A stretch of DNA of 46,807 nt from positions 1 to 46,807 of the forward strand of contig VAXH01000093.1 in the NCBI GenBank assembly GCA_005883955.1, given 5' to 3'. Made by a program: the position numbers and the translations under genes. This document shows positions 24,198-33,281 of the stretch, in pieces (within the stretch, counting starts at the first letter, position 1; each line of letters begins with the position of its first letter). This stretch comes from Actinomycetota bacterium. GTDB taxonomy: Bacteria > Actinomycetota > Thermoleophilia > Gaiellales > Gaiellaceae. The notes below the pieces were generated by a model. That model saw only the letters and a program-made list of their open reading frames with translations, did not search any database and had not been told where the DNA came from.

Positions 24198-25088
24198 TCA
24201 CGCGAGCTTGGTCCGCGCGAAGTCGACGAACGCCTCGGCGGCGCGGGTCAGCGACCGTCCCGCCGGGCGGACGAGCGAGATCTCTCGCGCAGGCTCGTGC
24301 CCCTTGACGCGGGCGGCAGCCAGCGTTCCGGCAGCCAGCTCGGCCTCGACGCCCGAGCGTGAGATGAAGGTGACGCCGAAGCCGGCGGCAACGGCGCTCT
24401 TCACGGACTCCTGCAGGCCTAGCTCGAGCCGCACATCGAGGTCGCGCAGGCGCACCGGGCCGCTGCGCAGCTCGTCCTCGATCACCTGGCGCACGCCCGC
24501 GCCTTCCTGCATCAGGATCAGGTGCTCGCCGCGAAGCTCTTCCAGCGACACTTGCTCGCCGGCGAACGCGTGGCCTGGAGGGACGACGAGGATCACCTCG
24601 TCGCGGAAGAAGGGCTCGAAGACGACACCGCGGTGGCGCGGCGAAGCGCCGACGATCCCGAGCTCGAGCTCGCGCCCGGCCACCTGCTCGATCACTCGGT
24701 TCGTGTCGGAGATCGATAGCGCGACACTCAGCTCGGGGTTCAACCGCTGGAACTCGCCGAGCAGCAGCGGCACGACCGTGCCGCCCGGCCCCGTCGAAGC
24801 GCCGAGCGCGAGCTCGCCGCGCAGCACGCCGTCGTCGCCTGCGAGCTCTTCGAACAGCTGCCCCTCCAGCGACAGCATCCGCTGGGCGGCGCGGTAGAGG
24901 CGCTGCCCCGACTCAGTCGGCTCGACCCGGCGGCCAGACCGGTCGAGCAGTTTCGTCCCGAGGCGCTTCTCGAGCGAGCGAATCTGCAGGCTGACGGCCG
25001 GCTGAGTCACCCCGAGCCGCTCTGCGGCCTGCGAGAAGCTCTTGCGGTCGACGACCTCGCAGAACGCGGCAAGCTGACGCGTGTCCAT
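24198..25088 (-). CDS. LysR family transcriptional regulator
   Basis: 296 residues. Residues 1-60 are the winged helix with FSQAAERLGVTQPAVSLQIR, the standard recognition helix; residues about 90-290 form the periplasmic-binding-like effector domain (LALGASTGPGGTVVPLLLGE, GRELELGIVGASPRH). The effector-domain start resembles the CysL-type group. It is followed by the maleylacetate-reductase-like gene, but both point the same way with an 82-bp gap and a hairpin between them, so control of that gene is possible rather than shown. Confidence 0.93.
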   Translation of the reverse strand: MDTRQLAAFCEVVDRKSFSQAAERLGVTQPAVSLQIRSLEKRLGTKLLDRSGRRVEPTESGQRLYRAAQRMLSLEGQLFEELAGDDGVLRGELALGASTGPGGTVVPLLLGEFQRLNPELSVALSISDTNRVIEQVAGRELELGIVGASPRHRGVVFEPFFRDEVILVVPPGHAFAGEQVSLEELRGEHLILMQEGAGVRQVIEDELRSGPVRLRDLDVRLELGLQESVKSAVAAGFGVTFISRSGVEAELAAGTLAAARVKGHEPAREISLVRPAGRSLTRAAEAFVDFARTKLA

Positions 25089-25116
25089 AAGCGTTCATTA
25101 TGAAGGACTATCGCCG

Positions 25117-26982
25117 TCAGGCCGCTGCGAGGGCGGCGAGGACTTCCTCGCCGTAGCGCTCGAGCTTCGTCGGGCCGACACCCGGCACGGCGGCCAGCTC
25201 AGAGAGCGTGCGCGGCCCTCGCTCGGCGATTTGCTCGAGCGTGGTGTTGTGGAAGACGACGTAGGCCGGCACCTCGTCGGCCTTTGCCCGCTCCAGGCGC
25301 CATTGCTTCAGCGTCCGGTAGGCCGGCGGTAGCTCCTCTTCCGAGCGGCGGGGGGCCGATTCGCGGCGGGTCTCGACACCGAGTTCGGCGAGGAAGCGGC
25401 TCGGCCGGCGCGTCCACGTCAGGGCCAGATGCTTGCGGGCCCTCGTAATGCCGACGTAGAGCAGCCGCCGCTCTTCCGCGATCGCCTTGTCGTCTCCGAG
25501 TGCTTGCTTGCACGGGAGCTCGCGCTCCTCGATCCGCGGCAGGAACACGGCGTCCCATTCGAGTCCCTTGGCTCGATGCAGCGTCAGCAGGTGGACGCCG
25601 CCCTGGGCGCCGTGGTCGAACCGCTCGCGGAGCCAGGCGATCCAGTCCCTTACATCGCGGGAGCCGTCGTCGAACTCGTCGGCAAGCCGGATCAGCCGCG
25701 CGAGATCGCTCTGCCGTGTCAGCTCCCTTTCTCCTAGACCCGGCGGCGGGGTCTCCTCCCAACCGTGCTCGCGGGCAAGGCGCCGCACTTCATACGCAAC
25801 CGAACGCGACGTTGAGCCGCCGAGGCCCTTCAGCAGCTGGCGGGCGGCGTCACGCGTCAGCAGCGCGGCGCCCTGGAAGGGGATCTCCGCGTCGCTGAAG
25901 GCCTCCTCGAAGTCGACCGAGCGCGCATTCAGGCGGATCAGCACCGCCGTCTCCTCGAGCGGCGTCCCGGACGCGTGCAGCTCGCGCACGCGCTCGACGA
26001 CGAACGCCGCCTCTGCCTCGCCGCCGTCGAAACCCCGCAGCTCCGGCTCCGGCCCGGAGGCGTGCGTCTCGCGCAGCTGCTTCTCGGCGCCGCCGAGCTT
26101 CGCGACGAGCCGGTTGGCGAGGCCGAGCACCTGCGGCGTCGAGCGGTAGTTGGCCTCCAGCCGGACGACAGTGGCGTTCGGAAAACGCTTCGGCAGCTCC
26201 AGCAGGTAGTCGGGCGTGGCGCCGGTGAAGGCGTAGATCGACTGGTAGTCGTCGCCGACCGCGCAGAGCTCGTCGCGCTCGCCGAGCCAGAGCTCGAGCA
26301 AGGTTTGCTGGAGCATGTTGACGTCCTGATACTCGTCGACGGTGAAGGCGCGATAGCGGTCGCGCACCTGCGCGAGCGCCTCGGGCTCGTCCTCGAGCAG
26401 CTTGATCGCCAGCCCGAGCAAGTCCTCGAAATCGAGCGCACCCGAGGCTTCCTTCCGTCGCTCGTACTCGCGGAAGACGCGCGCCATCAGGTCGTCGGGA
26501 ATCGGCGGCTCGTGGCCGTTCAGGCCCCGGCGATACGTCTCGGGGGTCAGCCGCCGGTTCTTCGCCCACTCGACCTCGGTCGCCAGATCGACGGCAGGCC
26601 GGAACTTGAACGGCATCGGCAGCGTATTGCCGATCTGCCGAAGCATCAACGCCTTTGACGCGAGGATCTTGCCCGGCGGCTCGCCGCGGAACCAGCGCAG
26701 CTGCGCGAATGCGGCGGAGTGGAAGGTACGAGCACGGACACCGCCGGCGCCGAGCTCCTCCAACTGGCTCCGCATCTCGCGCGCTGCCTTGTCCGTGAAG
26801 GTGACCGCCAGGATCTGGTCGGCCGAGAACGCCCCGGCGGCGACCTGGTGAGCGATCCGCCGAGTGATCGTCGTGGTCTTACCCGAGCCGGCGCCGGCGA
26901 GAATGCAGACCGGCCCGCGCACCGTCTCGACGGCGCGCCGCTGCTCGGGGTTCAGCCCGTCGAAGATCGCCGCCGCGTCCAC
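25117..26982 (-). CDS. uvrD2: UvrD-family ATP-dependent DNA helicase with HRDC domain (UvrD2-like)
   Basis: 621 residues with a GTG start. SF1A motifs are in order: CILAGAGSGKTTTITRRIA (I), TVDEYQDVN (II), AVGDDYQSIYAFTGA (III), RLEANYRSTPQVL (IV), LLTLHRAKGLEWDAVFLPR (V) and RLLYVGITRARKHL (VI). The last 75 residues (SELAAVPGVGPTKLERYGEE) are an HRDC domain, as in actinobacterial UvrD2. At 621 residues it is shorter than UvrD1/PcrA. It would unwind DNA 3'-5' during repair. It is a stand-alone gene between the LysR regulator and the glycan genes. Confidence 0.93.
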   Translation of the reverse strand: MDAAAIFDGLNPEQRRAVETVRGPVCILAGAGSGKTTTITRRIAHQVAAGAFSADQILAVTFTDKAAREMRSQLEELGAGGVRARTFHSAAFAQLRWFRGEPPGKILASKALMLRQIGNTLPMPFKFRPAVDLATEVEWAKNRRLTPETYRRGLNGHEPPIPDDLMARVFREYERRKEASGALDFEDLLGLAIKLLEDEPEALAQVRDRYRAFTVDEYQDVNMLQQTLLELWLGERDELCAVGDDYQSIYAFTGATPDYLLELPKRFPNATVVRLEANYRSTPQVLGLANRLVAKLGGAEKQLRETHASGPEPELRGFDGGEAEAAFVVERVRELHASGTPLEETAVLIRLNARSVDFEEAFSDAEIPFQGAALLTRDAARQLLKGLGGSTSRSVAYEVRRLAREHGWEETPPPGLGERELTRQSDLARLIRLADEFDDGSRDVRDWIAWLRERFDHGAQGGVHLLTLHRAKGLEWDAVFLPRIEERELPCKQALGDDKAIAEERRLLYVGITRARKHLALTWTRRPSRFLAELGVETRRESAPRRSEEELPPAYRTLKQWRLERAKADEVPAYVVFHNTTLEQIAERGPRTLSELAAVPGVGPTKLERYGEEVLAALAAA

Positions 26983-27013
26983 CGGGCCACCCTAGCCCTG
27001 GCAGGTGACGGCG

Positions 27014-28840
27014 TTAGGACATCGCCGCCAGGCGCGAGACGGCCTCGAGCGTCTCGCCGGCCTCGACCAGGCGCTCGAGCTCGCTCAGCTCGTCCTCGAG
27101 CCAGGCGGCGTCGACGACCGGGCCGCTGACTCGACGGATCTTCGGGTGGGCGGTCGCGACCACGGTCTCGCTCTCGCCCCAGAGCTCCTCGTGGAGCTTC
27201 TCGCCGGGTCGCGCGCCCACGAAGTCGATTCCGATCTCGTCGGGATCCTTGCCCGAGAGGCGGATCATCTGCTCGGCCAGGTCGACGATCTTGACCGGCT
27301 CCCCCATATCGAGGACGAAGACGTGGCCCTCGCCGCCGATCGCGCCGGACTGGATCACCAGCGACGCCGCCTCCGGGATCGTCATGAAGAAGCGGGTCAT
27401 CTCGGGATGCGTGACTGTGAGCGGGCCGCCTTTCTCGATCTGGCGGCGAAAGATCGGAATCACGCTGCCGGACGACCCGAGCACGTTGCCGAAGCGAACA
27501 GCGACGAATCGCGTCGCGATGTCCTCGCGGGCGCCGTAGGCCTCGACGACCCACTCGCAGACGGCCTTCGATTGGCCCATCACCGTCTTCGGGTTGACGG
27601 CCTTGTCGGTCGAGACGAGCACGAAGCGGTGCGCGCCGTGCTCGATTGCAGCATCGGCGACGGCCTTCGTCGCGAGCGCGTTGTTCCTCACCGACTCGAG
27701 CGGATTCGCCTCCATCAGTGGCACGTGCTTGTAGGCGGCGGCATGGAAGACGACGCTCGGCTCGTAGCGCTCGAAGACCTGCCGCATCTTCGTCGCGTTG
27801 CCGACGTCGGCTAACACCGGGACGGCGGCCGAGAATCCGCGCTCATCGACGAGCTCGCGCTCGATCTCGAACAGGGCGCTCTCGCCGAGCTCGACGAGGA
27901 TCAGCCGCTGGGGGCCGAGCCTGGTCAGCTGGCGGCAGAGCTCCGAGCCGATCGAGCCGCCCGCGCCTGTGACGAGGACGGTCTTGCCCTCGACATAGGG
28001 CGCGGCCGAGTCGAGGTCGACGTCGACCGGCTCGCGGCCGAGCACGTCCTCGACCTGCACCGGCCGGATCTGGACTGCGAGGTCGATCTCGCCGGTGATC
28101 AGCTCGTGCAGTCCCGGCAGCGTCTTGACCGGTACGCCTAGCTCGCGCGTCGTGGTCACGACGGCGCGCCGGAACTCGCCCGAGGCCGACGGGACCGCGA
28201 TCAGGATCTCGTCCGGCTTGTTGTCGCGCAGCAGGTGCGGCAGGTCGGCGGTCGTGCCCAGAACGCGTACGCCGTGGATGCGAATGTTCTTCTTGCGCGG
28301 GTCGTCGTCCACGAGCCCGATCGGCGTGTATCCGAGCTGCGGGTTGCGGTGCATCTCGCGGATCGTGTCGCGCGCCGCCTCGCCGGCTCCGATCACGAGA
28401 ACCTCCTTGCCGCGCGCGACCAGGCGGCCCGGTGTCGGCCGCTCGAACACCGACCGCGCGATCAGGCGCGAGCCGGCGATGAACGCGAGCAGGAGCAGCC
28501 AGTCCATCACCGCGATCGAGCGCGGCAGGCGGACATCGGCCACCGGTGAGGCGAAGTAGACAGTGACGTCGGCGACAAGCGAGGCGACCGTCACCCCGCG
28601 CGCCGCGCCCCACATGTCGCGGGTGGACACGTACCGCCACCAGCGGTCGTAGAAGCCGAAGAGGATGAAGACGAGCAGCTTGATCGCGACGACGATCAGG
28701 ATCGTGCGCTTGAAGAGCGTGTCGTAGTAGACCGGCACGCCGTGGTCGAAGCGCAGCTCGAACGCCAGCCACCAGGCGGTCGCAACCAGCAAGCCGTCTG
28801 CGACGAGTTGCCAGAGCCGGTGGCGGTTGATCGGGATCAT
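27014..28840 (-). CDS. membrane-bound nucleoside-diphosphate-sugar dehydratase (CapD/WbpM-like)
   Basis: 608 residues. The ATG at 28840 overlaps the aminotransferase stop by four bases. About four N-terminal membrane helices (LVADGLLVATAWWLAFELRF and on) precede a CoA-binding-like Rossmann domain (KEVLVIGAGEAARDTIREMH) and a catalytic SDR domain (KTVLVTGAGGSIGSELCRQL). LVSTDKAVNPKTVMGQSKAV shows Met in the place of the usual catalytic Tyr before Lys, as known in WbpM-type 4,6-dehydratases. It makes 4-keto-6-deoxy UDP-HexNAc, which the neighbouring aminotransferase can aminate. Confidence 0.93.
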   Translation of the reverse strand: MIPINRHRLWQLVADGLLVATAWWLAFELRFDHGVPVYYDTLFKRTILIVVAIKLLVFILFGFYDRWWRYVSTRDMWGAARGVTVASLVADVTVYFASPVADVRLPRSIAVMDWLLLLAFIAGSRLIARSVFERPTPGRLVARGKEVLVIGAGEAARDTIREMHRNPQLGYTPIGLVDDDPRKKNIRIHGVRVLGTTADLPHLLRDNKPDEILIAVPSASGEFRRAVVTTTRELGVPVKTLPGLHELITGEIDLAVQIRPVQVEDVLGREPVDVDLDSAAPYVEGKTVLVTGAGGSIGSELCRQLTRLGPQRLILVELGESALFEIERELVDERGFSAAVPVLADVGNATKMRQVFERYEPSVVFHAAAYKHVPLMEANPLESVRNNALATKAVADAAIEHGAHRFVLVSTDKAVNPKTVMGQSKAVCEWVVEAYGAREDIATRFVAVRFGNVLGSSGSVIPIFRRQIEKGGPLTVTHPEMTRFFMTIPEAASLVIQSGAIGGEGHVFVLDMGEPVKIVDLAEQMIRLSGKDPDEIGIDFVGARPGEKLHEELWGESETVVATAHPKIRRVSGPVVDAAWLEDELSELERLVEAGETLEAVSRLAAMS

Positions 28841-29928
28841 CGTGATCCCAGGACCCGTAGGGCTGAAGCTTCTCGCACGACCGTGACGACCCGCTCCTGA
28901 ACCTCGGCCGGGATCCCGGCCCACATCGGCAGGGCCAGGTTCTCGCGCGAGGCCCGCTCGGTCTCAGGGAGAAAACCTTCCTCGTGACCGAACTGCTTCA
29001 GGGCGGGCTGCAGGTGCGTCGGAGTCACGTAGTAGGAGGCGTTCCCGATCCCGGCCGCGGCAAGCGCCTCGGCGAGCCGCGTCCGCTCTGGGGAGCGGAC
29101 GACGTACATGTGGTAGACGTGGCCGGGCTCGTCCTCTGGCAACTCGCAGAACTCGCCGAGCCCGAGCTCGGCGTAGCGCGCCGCTGCCTCGCGGCGGGCG
29201 CGGTTCCAGCCATCGAGCTCGCCGAGGAAGAGCCGCAGAGCGGCCGCCTGGAGCTCGTCGAGGCGTGAGTTCGTGCCCACGTAGGTGAACGTCTTCTTGT
29301 CGCGCGAGCCGTGGAACCTGAGCATTCGTACGCGCTCCGCCAGCTCCTTTTCGGTCGCGGCGACGAGGCCACCGTCGCCGAGCGCGAACAGGTTCTTGGT
29401 CGGGAAGAAGCTGAAAGTCGAGGCGACGCCTGTCGTTGCGACCCCCTGCGCGCCGAAGGCCTGGGCCGCGTCCTCGATGATCGGCACGCCGAGCGGCGTG
29501 AGCGCGGCCAGGTCGGCCGGGCGGCCGAACAAGTGCACCGGCATGATCGCCCGGGTCCGCTCGGTCACCTTGGCCGCCACGTCCTCGGGATCGACGTTCA
29601 GCGAGACCGGCTCGATGTCGGCGAAGACCGGCGTCGCTCCCGTGCGCATGATCGCCTCCGCGGTCGCGTAGAACGTGAACGAGGGGCAGATCACCTCGTC
29701 ACCGGGGCCGATCTCGAGTGCATCCAACACGAGCACGAGCGCGTCCGTGCCGTTGGCGACGCCGATCGTCTGCGCAACGCCAAGGTAGGCCGCCGCCTCC
29801 TCCTCGAAGGCCTTCACGTTCGGCCCCAGGATCAGAGTGCCCGATTCGAGCACTTCCTGGAACCGCTCGAGGATCTGCGGAATCAGGCGCTCGTACTGCG
29901 CCCGAACGTCAACGAGAGGGACCGGCAC
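28837..29928 (-). CDS. DegT/DnrJ/EryC1/StrS family sugar aminotransferase
   Basis: 363 residues. It is a PLP enzyme that transfers an amino group to a 4-keto (or 3-keto) nucleotide sugar. IGVANGTDALVLVLDAL binds the cofactor phosphate, IIEDAAQAFGA supplies the Asp that contacts the ring nitrogen, and STFSFFPTKNLFALGDGG contains the Schiff-base Lys. It is cotranscribed with the dehydratase (overlap of four bases), so together they make an amino sugar such as a bacillosamine precursor. A palindromic repeat lies just upstream of the start. Confidence 0.94.
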   Translation of the reverse strand: MPVPLVDVRAQYERLIPQILERFQEVLESGTLILGPNVKAFEEEAAAYLGVAQTIGVANGTDALVLVLDALEIGPGDEVICPSFTFYATAEAIMRTGATPVFADIEPVSLNVDPEDVAAKVTERTRAIMPVHLFGRPADLAALTPLGVPIIEDAAQAFGAQGVATTGVASTFSFFPTKNLFALGDGGLVAATEKELAERVRMLRFHGSRDKKTFTYVGTNSRLDELQAAALRLFLGELDGWNRARREAAARYAELGLGEFCELPEDEPGHVYHMYVVRSPERTRLAEALAAAGIGNASYYVTPTHLQPALKQFGHEEGFLPETERASRENLALPMWAGIPAEVQERVVTVVREASALRVLGSR

Positions 29929-29946
29929 CGCGAGCCAGTGTAGAGG

Positions 29947-29978
29947 ACGTGGGGGAACCGCTTGGTTCCCCCACGAGC
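29947..29978 (-). repeat. palindromic GTGGGGGAACC element, copy 3
   Basis: ACGTGGGGGAACC and GGTTCCCCCACGAGC as read on the plus strand. On the minus strand the element follows directly after the DedA stop codon with TAAGGAGGGGG before GCTCGTG, so here it sits between genes, about 20 bases from the aminotransferase start. It has the same orientation relative to its purine run as copies 1 and 2. Confidence 0.85.
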
Positions 29979-29985
29979 CCCCTCC

Positions 29986-30663
29986 TTATCGCCGTGACTC
30001 GGATGGGTCGGCTTTTGCCGGCCGCGGAAGCAGGCGGCGCAAGAGGACATATGCGACAAGGATGACCGCGACCGCGACAACGGCATATTCGGCGTAAGCG
30101 AAGTCATGATGGAACCGCTCGTAGCTCGACCCGAGCGCCCAGCCCGCGCCCGCGATTCCGAAGCACCACGGCACGCAGCCGAGGAACGTCAGGACGGTGA
30201 AGCGGCCGAGCGGCATCCGGACAACGCCTGCCGGGATCGAGATGAACGAGCGCACGACAGGGGTCAGCCGGCCGAGGAAGACAGCGAGGTCGCCGAAACG
30301 GTCGAACCAGCGGTCGGCGCGATCGAGCTTCGCCCGGTCGAGGTGGAACCAGCGGCCGCGCTCCTCGAGCAGGGGCCGTCCGGCGAACGCGCCGATCCCC
30401 CAGCCGAGCCACGAGCCGACGGTGTTCCCGATCACGCCTGCGAGAGACATCACCACGAAGCCCCAGAAGTGCGAGTGGATCCGGTCGCCGAAGAGGACGA
30501 GATGCTGGCCCGAGAACGCCCCGGCGGCGAGCGCGCCCGCGTAGAGCATCACGAGCTCGCTCGCCGCCGGGAAGACGGAGTCGATGACCATCAGCAGGAA
30601 GACGGCGTAGAGCCCGTGATCGCCTATGAACGTCGTCACCGAGCTCGACAGTGAGGCGACCAC
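29986..30663 (-). CDS. DedA family (VTT-domain) membrane protein
   Basis: 225 residues from the GTG at 30663 (TTG at 30672 is an alternative); the frame upstream of these is non-coding for this family and overlaps the preceding gene. About five helices, with SVFPAASELVMLYAGALAAG as the membrane-re-entrant glutamate segment and FLGRLTPVVRSFISIPAGVV as the arginine motif, both typical of DedA proteins, which act in lipid-carrier recycling and membrane homeostasis. It starts 11 bases after the end of the NAGPA-domain gene. Confidence 0.9.
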   Translation of the reverse strand: MVASLSSSVTTFIGDHGLYAVFLLMVIDSVFPAASELVMLYAGALAAGAFSGQHLVLFGDRIHSHFWGFVVMSLAGVIGNTVGSWLGWGIGAFAGRPLLEERGRWFHLDRAKLDRADRWFDRFGDLAVFLGRLTPVVRSFISIPAGVVRMPLGRFTVLTFLGCVPWCFGIAGAGWALGSSYERFHHDFAYAEYAVVAVAVILVAYVLLRRLLPRPAKADPSESRR

Positions 30664-30674
30664 TGCGAACAACG

Positions 30675-32393
30675 CTATCGGTGCGCCAAGAAGGTCTGCT
30701 TCAGGTCGGTCGGGCCGTACTGGTTCTGAGCGCGGACACGGAGGACGTAGCGCCCGCCGTAGACGAGATTTCCGCGCCGGTCGCGCCCCTCCCAGCGCAC
30801 ACTGGCGGTGCCCGCCCCGATCTTCGCGCTCCCGAGCTTCCTGACGACGACGCCGTTCGTGCTCTCCACCCGCGTCGTCACCGTCGCGGGACGAGTGAGC
30901 TTGAAGGTGCCGAGCAGGACCCGCCGGCCGGCGTGCACGAGCACGGTGTTCGGCACGCGAAGGTTCCCGAGCGTGTTGTTGACCCAGAATGGCTGGTCGG
31001 CGGACGACTGGCGGCCGAGATCGTCGACCGCCGTGACGAGCCAGTGCCAGCGGCCTTCGGTGTCGACGGATCCGTCCGTCTTCGTCCCGGTCCACGAGAA
31101 CTTGTACGTGCCGGGCGCCTGCGGGCCGCTCTGCACGAAGCGAGCGACGCCGTCGGCGCCGACGATCTTCGCGGTCACAGTCGACTGGCGAACGACCTTG
31201 TAGCTGAGCTGCTCGCGGTCGCCGACCCCGTCGCCGTTCGGCGAGAGCACGGCGTCCGAGGGCGGCGGCGCATAGACGCCGCCGTAGGAGACGAGCAGGG
31301 CTTCTGAGATCGCCCGCTCCCCGGTCGGATCGGAGGGCCGGTTCAGCAACTGGCCGTCGAAGGCCATCGTCGTCGAGTTGCCCGGCTCGAGGCCCGAGCC
31401 GGTCACGCAGCCGAGCCGGACGAGCTCCTGCGCGAGCTCGTAGTTCGTCAGGCCGACGCTGTAGCCGACCTGCCCGCCGTCGACGGCGACGAGCACGATC
31501 GAGCCGTCGCGACGCTGACCGACCGCCGAGCGGGCCAGCCGCGGGGCGAGCACGGTCGCGGAGAAGTCTTCGAAGGCGCGGAAGACTGCCTTGCCGTTGC
31601 GAACGAGCAGCGGCCCGCCGCCTAGCGCGTCGGCGTCGTCGGCCCAGCCCGAGCTGAGGACGAAGCGGATGGCGACGCGAGCCCCCGGCGGCGCCTCGGC
31701 GTCGAGTTTCTGGGCCGAGCCGCCCGTCGCCGAAAGGACGGCTCCCCCGGCCGGAATCGGTGTGTTCCCACCCTGGGTGAACTGGACGACCGGCCCGCTC
31801 AGGTCGCTCCCCGGCGTCAGCGCCGGAAACGGGTAGATGACGGCCTCGGTCGCGCCCGCGGCAGGCGGCGTGGCGGCTCCCCAGGCCGGCGTGTAGAGCG
31901 TGATCCCACCCTGGTTCGCCGGCTCGTTCAGCCCGGTCAACGGCCGGCGCTGGCCGCGTCCCTGCCAGAACGCGTTCCATGCAGCGTGGCGGACGTCGAG
32001 CGTCCCGCTCGGCGTGATGCCGATGCTCGACCGCCCCGAGTTCGGAACCGACTGCAGGACGCGGTCTTGCATCAGCATTCCGTCGGGACGCCCGTCAGCG
32101 GCGTTGAAGTAGTCGCCGTTGATGCCCGCCACAGTCGCGGACGGGGAGGCACCGCGTTCGATCCCGGTCAGACGCTGCTTGCCGGAGATCGCGTTGTCGG
32201 AGAGCACCGGATGCAGGCCCCATAGCCCTCCCGGCTTGGGCGCCACGAGCACGTGGACGACGACAGGCCCGTGCGGGGTGAACAGGAGCTGGCGTGTGTA
32301 GGTCAGGCCCGGGATCAGCGTCTGCGCGGACGCGTTCGCCGGCCCGGCGAGAACGCTCGCCAGCAACACTGTGATGAGGACCCGGCGCAGCAA
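30675..32393 (-). CDS. secreted phosphodiester glycosidase (NAGPA domain) with Ig-like domain
   Basis: 572 residues with a TTG start and a signal peptide ending near ANASA (residue 23). Residues about 85-370 are a NAGPA domain with VAGINGDYFNAADG, DALGGGPLLVRNGKA, VLVAVDGGQVGYSVGLTNYE and GCVTGSGLEPGNSTTMAFDG, its conserved glycine/aspartate blocks. From about 385 FlgD-type Ig-like strands follow (LSPNGDGVGDREQLSYKV, TYKFSWTGTKTDGS). It probably trims phosphodiester-linked sugars of the envelope or extracellular polymer. It is divergent from the lipoprotein deacetylase with 32 bp between starts. Confidence 0.88.
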   Translation of the reverse strand: MLRRVLITVLLASVLAGPANASAQTLIPGLTYTRQLLFTPHGPVVVHVLVAPKPGGLWGLHPVLSDNAISGKQRLTGIERGASPSATVAGINGDYFNAADGRPDGMLMQDRVLQSVPNSGRSSIGITPSGTLDVRHAAWNAFWQGRGQRRPLTGLNEPANQGGITLYTPAWGAATPPAAGATEAVIYPFPALTPGSDLSGPVVQFTQGGNTPIPAGGAVLSATGGSAQKLDAEAPPGARVAIRFVLSSGWADDADALGGGPLLVRNGKAVFRAFEDFSATVLAPRLARSAVGQRRDGSIVLVAVDGGQVGYSVGLTNYELAQELVRLGCVTGSGLEPGNSTTMAFDGQLLNRPSDPTGERAISEALLVSYGGVYAPPPSDAVLSPNGDGVGDREQLSYKVVRQSTVTAKIVGADGVARFVQSGPQAPGTYKFSWTGTKTDGSVDTEGRWHWLVTAVDDLGRQSSADQPFWVNNTLGNLRVPNTVLVHAGRRVLLGTFKLTRPATVTTRVESTNGVVVRKLGSAKIGAGTASVRWEGRDRRGNLVYGGRYVLRVRAQNQYGPTDLKQTFLAHR

Positions 32394-32425
32394 GAGTTGA
32401 CCCCGCAGGAAGGTAGCCGAAACTC

Positions 32426-33271
32426 ATGATCGACAGGATTCCTCCGGTGGCGAAGTTCGCCGTCCCGCTGGCAGCTCTCCTCGCGCTCGCCGGTTGCGGC
32501 TCAGCCGAGAAGCGGAGTGCGCCCACCACCCAAGCGGCGAAGCCTGCGCCGAGACCGCCGGCACCCGCAGTCACGAAGCCTCGCATCGTCCATCCGCACA
32601 ACCGTCCCGTGCCGATCCTGATGTACCACGTCGTCGGCGCGGCACCGGCCGATGCGCCGCTTCCAGGGCTCTACGTCAGACAGGCCGACTTCGCAGGGCA
32701 GCTCGCCTGGCTCCGCGCTCACGGCTACCACGCGGTCTCGCTGCTCCGGGTCTACGACTACTGGAAGCGCGGCTACGCGTTGCCACGACGGCCGGTCGTG
32801 CTCACCTTCGACGACGGCTACCGCGAGGACTTCACGAACGTGCGGCCGCTGCTGGCGCGCCGCCACTGGCCGGGGGTTCTCAATCTCGCCGTCCGCAACC
32901 TGCTCGACCGGAAGCTGACAGTGCCGCAGATCCGGCTGATGATCCGCCAGGGCTGGGAGGTCGACGCCCACACGATCAACCACCCCGACCTGACGACGCT
33001 CGTCCCTTCCCAACTCAGGCACGAGGTCGCGGGCTCGCGGGCGTGGATCAAGCGGCGGTTCCACGTTCCTGTCGACTTCTTCTGCTACCCGTCAGGCCGC
33101 TACGACTCGCGCGTCCTCGCCGCCGTGCGCTCAGCCGGCTTCCTCGGCGCAACGATCGAGGGCTCCGGCCCCGCCTCGCCCCGGGACGGCCTGCTGACGT
33201 TGCCCCGGATCCGGGTCGACGGCTCGGACGGTGTTTCGGGCTTGGCCGCGAAGCTCGGCGCCTACGGTTAG
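32426..33271 (+). CDS. lipoprotein polysaccharide deacetylase (NodB domain)
   Basis: 281 residues. The lipobox LALAGC puts the lipidated Cys at residue 24. A Pro/Ala-rich linker follows, then VPILMYHVVG and PVVLTFDDGYREDFTNV (NodB metal motif with the DD pair), EVDAHTINHPDL (HxxxH) and DFFCYPSGRYDSRVL. Such membrane-anchored carbohydrate esterase family 4 enzymes remove N-acetyl groups from peptidoglycan or exopolysaccharide. Adjacent genes (NAGPA, DedA, amino sugar synthesis) agree with an envelope role. Confidence 0.93.
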   Translation: MIDRIPPVAKFAVPLAALLALAGCGSAEKRSAPTTQAAKPAPRPPAPAVTKPRIVHPHNRPVPILMYHVVGAAPADAPLPGLYVRQADFAGQLAWLRAHGYHAVSLLRVYDYWKRGYALPRRPVVLTFDDGYREDFTNVRPLLARRHWPGVLNLAVRNLLDRKLTVPQIRLMIRQGWEVDAHTINHPDLTTLVPSQLRHEVAGSRAWIKRRFHVPVDFFCYPSGRYDSRVLAAVRSAGFLGATIEGSGPASPRDGLLTLPRIRVDGSDGVSGLAAKLGAYG

Positions 33272-33281
33272 GTTTCGTGGC

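Noticed and set aside
23129-25088. Aromatic degradation cluster (maleylacetate reductase plus LysR)
   Set aside because: No ring-cleaving dioxygenase or cycloisomerase is present, so only the two gene-family calls are supported.
30678-31980. N-terminal extension of the DedA frame
   Set aside because: It runs antisense-like through the NAGPA gene in another frame with Arg/Gly-rich noise; the DedA helices begin only after 30663.
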